DNA of 64,000 nt, taken from positions 6,107 through 70,106 of the forward strand of contig DFGT01000007.1 in assembly GCA_002371265.1 (NCBI GenBank). The letters are read 5' to 3'. Below the pieces are notes generated by a model. It saw only the letters and a program-made list of their open reading frames with translations. It was not told the DNA's origin and ran no database searches. The stretch is from Bacteroidales bacterium UBA3743. Its GTDB lineage: Bacteria > Bacteroidota > Bacteroidia > Bacteroidales > Paludibacteraceae. The position numbers were made by a program, and so were the translations under genes. This document shows, piece by piece, positions 55,178 to 62,865 of the stretch (its first letter is position 1; each line of letters begins with the position of its first letter).

Positions 55178-57183
55178 CTATTGACGAGACAGGAGGATTC
55201 ATGACATCCCCTTTTGATAATCAAAAATGGATTAAATCTTTTTCATGTGGAGTTTGCTTTATTGATAAGACGGAAGAGGATATAAAAAACATCTTTGTCA
55301 AATTATATAATGACTTCAATGGCTGTAGTCCTAATACCAATGATTTGAAAAGCATCTTGAGAAACGAGGCCTTTCATTCAAACAAACTTTCTGAAGATAA
55401 ACTAATAAAATGCAAAGATGCCTTTGCTCCTATTATCGACAAAGCATTTTCTTCTAAAGACAAGCCTTCTCTTTACGCTAACAATCAAGACTGGTGGCTT
55501 ACATCCGTGGTTGTTGTAATCGAGTTGTTTTTAGACTCGTATAAATTCCAGAGCAATGACACGATCGACATTTTTTTCGATGGAAGAAAAGACACCACTT
55601 GGGGAGCTCTTGACGAAAACACCTCGCCTTACGACCCTAATAATGACCAACAATGGGATATATACAAGCAATACCACAAGTTTTTGAAAGACCAAATATG
55701 GAATTATATAAGTCCAATAATGACTCATAGAAGACTAAATATAAAACTATACTATGGGCAAGATTCAAACAATGCAGGCATTGCTGTCGCCGACATTGTA
55801 ACAAAATTGGTTGCAAGAGGATTATCAAAAAAACAATTCATTGAAGGGATTCCCGTTGAGACTCGTTCCTGCAGACAAATAAACAACTTGAATAGCCCAG
55901 AAAAACTATTTGAGAACGACCAAATCATTGAAGCGTACACCACAATTCTTCACGAATTAGAGAATGACGACAACAAACACATTGGAATGGTGTCCACGAT
56001 TCTCAACAAACTTAACCAGCAGGAAGAAGACTATGCTATTGTATGGAGTCTGTTCTACGATTTTATCAAAAACAGAATAGAAGAAAGGAAGCTGGAATCA
56101 AGCCAGCAATTGGTGGAGATTTTCACTGGAGAACTGAAAAAAATCCTTCCGGAATGGAGTAACAAAGTGAAAGGGCTGAAAGAACTCAACTGCACCGATT
56201 TTATTATTTTAATCAATGAATATTCCTCCCATTTAGGAATAGCGACCTCTATGCCTTTTTCATTTGATGAATTTGAGAAATACAACAATAAATTTGATGA
56301 ATTTGAGAAATACAACAATAAATACGAAGGACGACTTCTTAGACGTTGGGAAAATAAAATCAGGTTTAATCTAAGAGCTGCTGAAATCTGTTTCAATGGA
56401 TATGATTTTAAGACAATTCAGGAATCCATGTCTGATTTATGCGACAAACAAGACAAGCTGAGAGAAATGCTTGATGGGGGAAAAGACAACCATTCGTCCG
56501 CAATATTGGGCACATTAGGACAAGCATATGCTTTTCTTAATGAAACATCAAACGCCGAAAGTAAATTCAAAAGAAGTCTGGAGATTTCTGATTACAAGAA
56601 AGAACAAACATATTCATATATATTCACAATCTGTCATAAGGTTGGCGACGTTGAGAAATGCAAAGAATATTTCCGTCTTAGTACCGGCATAGAAGCATCA
56701 GATTATCTATCCAAATTGGAAGAAGACAGATTACGTAAATTCAATCTAGTGTCGTACGAGAAACTACGAGCTTTAGAGATAAAGAAAAACGGAAGAACCG
56801 AGCTACCGAGATTTGACATTGAGAATCACAGTGATCTAGGAAATGAATATCCTATTCCATTAATAAAAAAATGGGCTGCCATAAGTCTTTATCTGGAGAA
56901 TAAAGAGGAGAATAAAGGACTTATAATGAGTTTGCTTAATGAATCAGCAGAATCATGCATTAAAGGAAAAGGATTTGTCATAAGAGCCATGGCGATTCCA
57001 ATGTTCCAGTGTGTTTCTTTAATAGGCTCCACTTATTCTCAATACGAGAAATTCATCAACGACCTGGCAAATGAATGCCCTGGATTTGCGGAATATGCAG
57101 AAGCAGTGCCAAATATAAAAACATTGGACAATAAATTAGACATTTGGGACCGTGCTCTTTTATTACCGTTTTATTACGCATAA
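55159..57183 (+). CDS. DUF3800-like / TPR-like protein, candidate accessory of the Cas12a2 locus
   Basis: 674 aa, ATG inside the last codons of cas12a2. N-terminal 240 residues look like DUF3800, an RNase H-fold family: opening strand YVLAIDETGGFM (D9, E10), IDIFFDGRKD (D137, D141) and a late AGIAVADIVTKLV (D212), which corresponds to the family's terminal xxADLI motif. These acids are arranged as in metal-dependent nucleases. Residues about 250-674 are alpha-helical with TPR-like repeats (SSAILGTLGQAYAFLNET). A 30-bp tandem duplication (56263-56322) repeats FDEFEKYNNK. The position inside the CRISPR locus and the overlap argue for a joint role; whether it is a nuclease, a sensor or an immunity factor is unknown. 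Confidence 0.8.
   Translation: MAHYVLAIDETGGFMTSPFDNQKWIKSFSCGVCFIDKTEEDIKNIFVKLYNDFNGCSPNTNDLKSILRNEAFHSNKLSEDKLIKCKDAFAPIIDKAFSSKDKPSLYANNQDWWLTSVVVVIELFLDSYKFQSNDTIDIFFDGRKDTTWGALDENTSPYDPNNDQQWDIYKQYHKFLKDQIWNYISPIMTHRRLNIKLYYGQDSNNAGIAVADIVTKLVARGLSKKQFIEGIPVETRSCRQINNLNSPEKLFENDQIIEAYTTILHELENDDNKHIGMVSTILNKLNQQEEDYAIVWSLFYDFIKNRIEERKLESSQQLVEIFTGELKKILPEWSNKVKGLKELNCTDFIILINEYSSHLGIATSMPFSFDEFEKYNNKFDEFEKYNNKYEGRLLRRWENKIRFNLRAAEICFNGYDFKTIQESMSDLCDKQDKLREMLDGGKDNHSSAILGTLGQAYAFLNETSNAESKFKRSLEISDYKKEQTYSYIFTICHKVGDVEKCKEYFRLSTGIEASDYLSKLEEDRLRKFNLVSYEKLRALEIKKNGRTELPRFDIENHSDLGNEYPIPLIKKWAAISLYLENKEENKGLIMSLLNESAESCIKGKGFVIRAMAIPMFQCVSLIGSTYSQYEKFINDLANECPGFAEYAEAVPNIKTLDNKLDIWDRALLLPFYYA
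56263..56322 (+). repeat. 30-bp in-frame tandem duplication within the DUF3800-like gene
   Basis: Two identical 30-bp units (start TTTGATGAATTTGAGAAATA) that encode FDEFEKYNNK twice. It keeps the frame, so length variants of the linker could arise by slippage. Confidence 0.92.
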
Positions 57184-57209
57184 TCCAGTCCACATTACAA
57201 TACAACAAA

Positions 57210-57240
57210 AGGAAGATGAAGCGACACACTTCATCTTCCT
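57210..57240 (+). terminator. Intrinsic terminator of the cas12a2 operon
   Basis: 12-bp stem AGGAAGATGAAG (57210-57221) / CTTCATCTTCCT (57229-57240) followed by TTTGTTTTT, 27 bp after the stop. Isolates the operon from array 2. Confidence 0.88.
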
Positions 57241-57457
57241 TTTGTTTTTAGCCTATCCCTTCCCTATTCCTAAAGACTCACATTTTTCAAGATTCTCTAC
57301 CTATATCCACTACCTATATGTAATCACTGCGTGATATCATAAAACTGTTTTATATCGGTAGATATAATAAATACGGGACAGATATTCCCCTTTAGGGGAT
57401 ATACCTAGTAATATTTGCAATTCGTCGAATTGACGTTAAACTAAAAAAGAAAAAGAT
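57241..57457. other. Non-coding gap between the cas12a2 operon and array 2
   Basis: No gene. A palindrome TATTCCCCTTTAGGGGATA lies near 57381. Otherwise AT-rich with nothing I recognise. Confidence 0.5.
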
Positions 57458-57478
57458 ATCTAACAGTACTCTATCGAG
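57458..57478 (-). repeat. Decayed leader-distal repeat of array 2
   Basis: ATCTAACAGTACTCTATCGA followed by G keeps both ends of the repeat with a deletion of about 15 bases in the middle. The next 28 bp to the first intact repeat are exactly spacer-sized. Hence array 2 was once longer. Confidence 0.5.
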
Positions 57479-57506
57479 CATCGTAAAAATTGATTGTTTA
57501 ACTTCT

Positions 57507-58314
57507 ATCTACAACAGTAGAAATCTAATACTCTCTATAGAGGTGGCGGTAATGCCGTTCAACTACAGACATCTACAACAGTAGAAATCTAATACTCTCT
57601 ATAGAGGCGTTACATTCATGACCCGTCTGTACCAATCTACAACAGTAGAAATCTAATACTCTCTATAGAGTAGTTAATAACTGCTAAAACCTAACTGAGA
57701 TCTACAACAGTAGAAATCTAATACTCTCTATAGAGTCAAGAAGAAAGTAGGAAAGTTCTTCTCTATCTACAACAGTAGAAATCTAATACTCTCTATAGAG
57801 AAATTGATTTTTTTCATAGAAATAATTATCTACAACAGTAGAAATCTAATACTCTCTATAGAGAACCAAACACACTAACTGAGGGAGATTATTGATCTAC
57901 AACAGTAGAAATCTAATACTCTCTATAGAGCTTATATATGAGTTAATAGGAATATAAAAATCTACAACAGTAGAAATCTAATACTCTCTATAGAGATCAA
58001 ACAATGGTGGAAGAGGCTATTCAAATCTACAACAGTAGAAATCTAATACTCTCTATAGAGAAGAAAAAAGAAGAGAAAACAGTTAAAAATCTACAACAGT
58101 AGAAATCTAATACTCTCTATAGAGATTAAGACTATGGAAAAGATTTTTAATTATCTACAACAGTAGAAATCTAATACTCTCTATAGAGTTATACTGGAAA
58201 GGGTGTTTCTGCTGATATCTACAACAGTAGAAATCTAATACTCTCTATAGAGAGTTGAGCAATGTTGGATTAAAACACATCTACAACAGTAGAAATCTAA
58301 TACTCTCTATAGAG
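57507..58314 (-). CRISPR. CRISPR array 2: 13 repeats, 12 spacers
   Basis: 36-bp repeats identical to array 1 except for one base (AATA in place of AATG), uniform through the array; spacers 26-31 bp, none shared with array 1 by eye. Same leftward orientation, with the leader at 58315. The crRNA handle hairpin is the same, so one effector can serve both arrays. Confidence 0.98.
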
Positions 58315-58391
58315 AGCAACTTTCCTGCAAATCTACACAAAAGATTATAAATCAGCAATATTCTCAGTCAAGTTTTTTGACATCTTTTAGT
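58315..58391 (-). promoter_or_regulatory. Leader and promoter of CRISPR array 2
   Basis: First 76 bp match the array 1 leader with one change (58366 region: TTGACT in place of TTGACA on the minus strand). TATAAT at 16-bp spacing is kept. Beyond about 58391 the two leaders diverge, which bounds the functional unit. Confidence 0.72.
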
Positions 58392-58564
58392 GGGGGACTT
58401 GGGGGGCAAAAATGTCACAGCACCAATTCAAAATTGATTATCAGTAATTTAAATCACAATCCAATAATAAAGACACAAATGTACAGACTTAGGTTTGCTA
58501 TTTTTCAATACACCTGATATTGAAATGATTGGGGTATTGCCAGTCACATTCAATATCACATTTC
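58392..58564. other. Gap between array 2 leader and the helicase stop
   Basis: AT-rich with a G-rich start (58391-58407). No gene or terminator seen with confidence. Confidence 0.4.
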
Positions 58565-60601
58565 CTAGACATGTCTGATGCTTCGAATCAAATGAGACAC
58601 CATGTCGGGATTCTTTTTTCTGCTATTCCTTAGCTGTTCGAGAAAAATCTCGTTCTTTTCATCCGAATTGAAAAGTTTCTCCAATTGGCATTCATTCTCT
58701 GTGTCAATGTCAAGAGTCATTCCATGGCGTTTCATGAGCATCCTGAAAGAAATAATACCCAAATCATATTCAGGACGTTTGTCAACCAACATCCGCATCA
58801 TTTCAAGCCCCGACTCATTGATATGGTATTCATTCAGCATGGCAATCATATACAACACCTTCAGATCTGGCATAGAGATGTCGAACAGATCAGCCAACTG
58901 GCAATTCACATCGTCAGCCTCCTTGAAACGTTCCAGTTTGGCTAAAGCTCGCGATTTGAGATATAAAGCCTCTGTGCAGTGATGATTTTTTAATACTTCA
59001 TCCATGCAATCCAAAGATTTGGCATATTCCTTATTGTATAGCGAAAGCAGACCAGCTATAAACAAAGCGATCCATTGCTTTGAGTGGGAAAGATTGTCCG
59101 GCACAGACTTTATCTCGCCATACAGATGCTCGTCACAGACCAATATATCGAAGAATCGTTTTGCCTGATATATCGCCTCCTTCAAATCCCCTTCCTCAGC
59201 CTTTTTAGCGATAAGATGAAGATATTGTCTGGAAGCACCGTCGTAATCCTTACTTTTGAGAAATTCATAGACCGCCTTTCCGCTCTCAATCTCGTTTCTT
59301 ATCTGCAATACGTCATTATAGCCATCAGCATAAGAAAGCACATCCTTATTGGCAGTAGCATATCGGGCTTGTATTTCATTTGAAAGGAACAGTCCTTCCA
59401 ATGAACGCACTCTGCTCAATGCCACATACAACTGACCACTGGCAAAGACTCCTTTGCTAAGGTCGATCATGACCTTATCAAAAGTCATGCCCTGACTCTT
59501 GTGGACGGTGATTGCCCATGCCAGTCTTAAAGGATACTGAGTGAACGAACCAGACAATTCCTTTCTTATCTTACGCTCCTTCTTATCATACTCATATTTG
59601 TACGATTCCCAAGAGCAAAGAGCCACAGCATGTCTCTCCCCATTGTCTAATTCCACATATACAGAATTTTTCGTAAGCTCCACAACCCTTCCAAGAGTGC
59701 CATTTCCCCATCTTTTCGACAGATCGTTGCGAGTAAACATAACCTGCGCACCCACTTTAAGACGCAACGTCTTATCTACAGGGAGCATCTTTTCATCAAA
59801 AGAGCCTGTGACAACACCTTCAAACACAAATTCCTCCTCGTTTATCTCATCCAGCATACGAGAATTGTATTGTTCAGCTGTTTTGTTTAGCGAAGTAAGA
59901 GTTACGACCGAGCCATCCTCCGTAGACGGAGATATGACACGAGCGTTCAGATCTTTCAAATCTAAAGGCGACAAGCTATTTCGACGAACATTTTCCAATA
60001 TTCGGACAAAATGCTCATCATTCTGACGGTACACCTTTTTGAATTCGATCTTCACAAGACGCATATGTCTGATGACATTCGAATTGTAGAAGAAAAATTG
60101 ATCCGTGTGGTACAAATCTGTCAACAACTCTTTTTCCGGACCTTTCTTCACCACAGGAGGCAGCTGAAACATATCACCTACAAAGATCATCTGTTTACCA
60201 CCAAAAGGAGCATTATTATTCAAAGTATGACGCATAGTCCTGTCTATGGCATCCATCACGTCACACCTGACCATAGAGACTTCATCTATGATGATAGTGT
60301 CGGCATGAGTCAAAGATAATCTTCTTTGCTCGTTCACTTTTCCACGCACACATGTATCACAGATTTCCAACGGCAATCCGAAAAAAGAGTGGATAGTGTC
60401 GCCTCCTGCAAGAATCGCCGCCACTCCCGTCGAAGCAAGAACAATGAAATTCTTTGCCACATTCTCCTGTACATTTCTGAGGAATGTCGTCTTGCCAGTT
60501 CCTGCTTGTCCAGTAAGAAAGAAACAAGAATTGGTATGGGCAATCAGCTCATATGCCTGTTGCTGTTCGTAGTTTTGTGGATCTATATTCATGTGATTCA
60601 T
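58565..60601 (-). CDS. Pif1-like superfamily 1B helicase with long helical C-terminal tail
   Basis: 678 aa. Walker A GQAGTGKTTF (residues 31-40), STGVAAILAGGDTIHSFFGLP, Walker B IIIDEVSMV, QLPPVV and the late TVHKSQGMTFDKVMIDLS and YVALSRVRSLEGLFL motifs define the Pif1/RecD2 helicase core. The last 230 residues are helical and TPR-like (YQAKRFFDILVCDEHLYGEI ... EALYLKSRALAKLERFKEAD), a tail seen in some Bacteroidota Pif1 proteins. Last gene of a minus-strand set; its position next to the CRISPR locus may be coincidental. Confidence 0.88.
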   Translation of the reverse strand: MNHMNIDPQNYEQQQAYELIAHTNSCFFLTGQAGTGKTTFLRNVQENVAKNFIVLASTGVAAILAGGDTIHSFFGLPLEICDTCVRGKVNEQRRLSLTHADTIIIDEVSMVRCDVMDAIDRTMRHTLNNNAPFGGKQMIFVGDMFQLPPVVKKGPEKELLTDLYHTDQFFFYNSNVIRHMRLVKIEFKKVYRQNDEHFVRILENVRRNSLSPLDLKDLNARVISPSTEDGSVVTLTSLNKTAEQYNSRMLDEINEEEFVFEGVVTGSFDEKMLPVDKTLRLKVGAQVMFTRNDLSKRWGNGTLGRVVELTKNSVYVELDNGERHAVALCSWESYKYEYDKKERKIRKELSGSFTQYPLRLAWAITVHKSQGMTFDKVMIDLSKGVFASGQLYVALSRVRSLEGLFLSNEIQARYATANKDVLSYADGYNDVLQIRNEIESGKAVYEFLKSKDYDGASRQYLHLIAKKAEEGDLKEAIYQAKRFFDILVCDEHLYGEIKSVPDNLSHSKQWIALFIAGLLSLYNKEYAKSLDCMDEVLKNHHCTEALYLKSRALAKLERFKEADDVNCQLADLFDISMPDLKVLYMIAMLNEYHINESGLEMMRMLVDKRPEYDLGIISFRMLMKRHGMTLDIDTENECQLEKLFNSDEKNEIFLEQLRNSRKKNPDMVSHLIRSIRHV

Positions 60602-60613
60602 ATTTGTGTGTTT

Positions 60614-61120
60614 TTATTTTCGTTCGATTTGAGGGATAATCTGAGTCAGGCGAGCATTGAAATCGTCGTCAAGAAAACTCTTGTAGCAACCATCAATGAT
60701 CTCTTTGGCCTTTTCCTTCAGTTCAGAATTGGACATTGTGCGATTCTGCATTTTGAGCATGCCCTCAAAATAATCACACAACATGGATTCCGACTCAGAG
60801 CGGATGAAATTCTCATTCCTATACACTTTGTCGTAATCACGCTTCTGGACAAGTTCCAGTTTAGATCCATTGAATGCGTAAATCTCTATAGCATCGATAT
60901 ACGTCAACCAATGATAAAGGCCAACTTTCTCCACAATCACGATACGATCACAAAATCGTACTCCTTTATAGTAGAGATTACCAGCAGCACTTTCATGTTG
61001 CTCACAAAGGAACATCTTTTGTCCTTCATCCCACACTGGAACGTAAGTCCTGGATGTCCCGAACACAGGCAGGATACTGTCAATCAGATCCTTATTTATT
61101 GCTTTTGTCAGATTTGCCAT
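60614..61120 (-). CDS. Unknown protein, paralogue of the next gene
   Basis: 168 aa soluble mixed alpha/beta protein. The stretch HESAAGNLYYKGVRFCDRIV, then IEIYAFNGSKLELVQKRDY, aligns with YTSSAGNTYYRAIRISKHLV, then ITIYAWDGQKPSLIAKKDW in the gene at 61162, so the two are paralogues. A Glu/Lys-rich helical end follows. No family recognised. It ends 12 bp before the helicase start, so both are probably co-expressed. Confidence 0.7.
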   Translation of the reverse strand: MANLTKAINKDLIDSILPVFGTSRTYVPVWDEGQKMFLCEQHESAAGNLYYKGVRFCDRIVIVEKVGLYHWLTYIDAIEIYAFNGSKLELVQKRDYDKVYRNENFIRSESESMLCDYFEGMLKMQNRTMSNSELKEKAKEIIDGCYKSFLDDDFNARLTQIIPQIERK

Positions 61121-61161
61121 ATTTCTTCATTTTATGTTTGTTTTCTTTCCTTCTTTATTCA

Positions 61162-61605
61162 CTAAGCCAAACGTTTTTGCTGTGTTTCCTCAATCATTTC
61201 ACGAGAGATGTCAAGGAGTTGATTCTCAGGCAACGTTCTTCCCATAGCTTTCGCCTGTCCGGCAAGGTAGTCTTTGAGCATGATTATACTCTCTTGTGCC
61301 GCGCTATATTCATTGAAAGAACGCCAATTGTCACCGCCCCAGTCTTTTTTGGCGATGAGAGATGGCTTCTGTCCGTCCCAAGCATAAATGGTTATTCCAT
61401 TTAGGAAAGTTCGGAACATTCCCTCCCCAATGTGATAATAAACCACAAGATGCTTTGATATACGTATAGCGCGATAATATGTGTTACCCGCACTGCTTGT
61501 ATATCCGAGAGTCAGATACACATTCTTCTCCGCATTATATGTCAATGACGACCCTGATAAAGCAGGAAGAGCTTTTGTCACGATTAGAGATAGTTCTTTT
61601 TCCAT
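61162..61605 (-). CDS. Unknown protein, paralogue of the previous gene
   Basis: About 147 aa from the ATG at 61605; the longer frame adds a Lys-rich tail without support. Shares the central SAGNxYYxxxRI ... IxIYAxxG core with its neighbour. 41 bp separate the pair. Function unknown. Confidence 0.68.
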   Translation of the reverse strand: MEKELSLIVTKALPALSGSSLTYNAEKNVYLTLGYTSSAGNTYYRAIRISKHLVVYYHIGEGMFRTFLNGITIYAWDGQKPSLIAKKDWGGDNWRSFNEYSAAQESIIMLKDYLAGQAKAMGRTLPENQLLDISREMIEETQQKRLA

Positions 61606-61732
61606 TTTTTTGTCTGTTTTTTTATTATAATAGATCAATTCTCCTCTTTTTCTATTGAATAAAACATTCAACAAATAGAAACAGAAGAACCGTAATAAAA
61701 TTTATCAAATAAAAAGATTCCATATCACATGG

Positions 61733-61909
61733 CTATGGAAAGTTCTGTAACACCTCTGACGACACTCTCCAAGACACCACTTTCATATATCCCATATAAA
61801 ACGCTTCACCTACAGTCGCAAGAGTCAATAATCTCTTGTTTCTTTTTTCTCTAATAGTCATTCTTTTGGATTTCTTCATTTTCGCATTTGTTTTTATTTT
61901 CCTAACCAT
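61733..61909 (-). CDS. Possible small basic protein
   Basis: About 58 codons from the ATG at 61909 (MVRKIKTNAKMKKSKRMT...). Very basic N-terminal half and hydrophobic LLTLATVGEAFYMGYM. Lies in the same transcript direction as its neighbours. Weak evidence; could be non-coding. Confidence 0.35.
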   Translation of the reverse strand: MVRKIKTNAKMKKSKRMTIREKRNKRLLTLATVGEAFYMGYMKVVSWRVSSEVLQNFP

Positions 61910-61980
61910 GTAAAGACCAGCCAATAGCAAAGGTCACTCGGCTGGTTTTGGCACAGACAAGCGGCACCAATTGCAGGGCA

Positions 61981-62136
61981 TCAGTCAAGCATGCTCTTGA
62001 CCAATTCCGTCAGCCCGCCTATCACTGCACCCGGAACACCTCCTACCTTGTAGCCCGCGTAAGCTTTCGAGCCAACCGCTATGGCGATTTTCACTGTGTC
62101 TGTCATGTTGCTGTTCTTTGTTGTTGTCTTTTTCAT
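61981..62136 (-). CDS. 51-aa glycine-zipper peptide
   Basis: ATG at 62136, stop TGA at 61983. Lys/Thr-rich start, then KIAIAVGSKAYAGYKVGG and VPGAVIGGLTELVKSML: small residues at regular spacing, typical of a glycine-zipper membrane helix. Too short for usual annotation. Its place between the DUF1232 gene and the paralogue pair suggests the same operon. Confidence 0.55.
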   Translation of the reverse strand: MKKTTTKNSNMTDTVKIAIAVGSKAYAGYKVGGVPGAVIGGLTELVKSMLD

Positions 62137-62200
62137 TTTTTTGTGTTTTGGTTAAATTATGAGTAAAAGGACATCTCCCTACAGACAGGGAGAAGATGTG

Positions 62201-62566
62201 TTATCCGAAAATGTCCTCACATTTTCTTCTCGCCAGTTCCTTCACCTCGTCGGTGACCGCACCACTGACCTTGTCGTAGGCTATCTTCAGTGCTCCCAAA
62301 TCATCAGTGAAGCCCAAGACCGGGATCATGTCAGGGACAAAGTCGAACGGACACACCAGATAGCCTAGTGCGGCAAGCACTATTGCCTTGTCTCCTGCAC
62401 TCATATTGCCGCTCTTGAACGCATAGTATAGTTCAAGTGACATATTCACCACCCTTCTTCCTGCTTTGCCTGCGCTCCCGATGATCTTGCTCCAGAAGTT
62501 TGTCTCTGAATACTCGCTACGGTAGCCACTGATTGTTTCCTCGTTGATTTGCTTGTTTGTTTTCAT
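62201..62566 (-). CDS. YkvA/DUF1232-family membrane protein
   Basis: 121 aa. The DUF1232 core is AGDKAIVLAALGYLVCPFDFVPDMIPVLGF (the PxDxxPDxIPxxG signature), about residues 57-86. Members are small membrane proteins of unclear role, often near stress or toxin genes. Upstream member of the block that ends with the helicase. Confidence 0.88.
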   Translation of the reverse strand: MKTNKQINEETISGYRSEYSETNFWSKIIGSAGKAGRRVVNMSLELYYAFKSGNMSAGDKAIVLAALGYLVCPFDFVPDMIPVLGFTDDLGALKIAYDKVSGAVTDEVKELARRKCEDIFG

Positions 62567-62865
62567 GTTTTTCTTTTTTTGTTGTTACTTAACTCCTTTT
62601 TTGTTTCACACTGCAAAATTAAGACGTTTCTCTGTAATAGGAAAATCTTAATCGAGGTTTATCGGTGCCAACAAGCGGCACCAATAATAAAACAAAAGTA
62701 GAAAATCTCAAATTACTTATATAATCATTTTAAAAATCAGCAATTTAGCAAAGTCCATTCATCAAAAATCACCATATAAATATAATCAAAAAACAAAACA
62801 TTATTAACCTCCATGTTGACATGCAATCATTTTCTCTCATCGACTTTTGATGTCCAAATAGAAGA
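62567..62865. promoter_or_regulatory. Regulatory gap with a GGTGCC/GGCACC dyad
   Basis: GGTGCC (62664-62669) and GGCACC (62677-62682) form a dyad around AACAAGC. ACAAGCGGCACCAA recurs at 61957-61970 at the other end of the block, where the left arm is TGGCAC. Possible operator for the adjacent WYL regulator. Confidence 0.4.
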
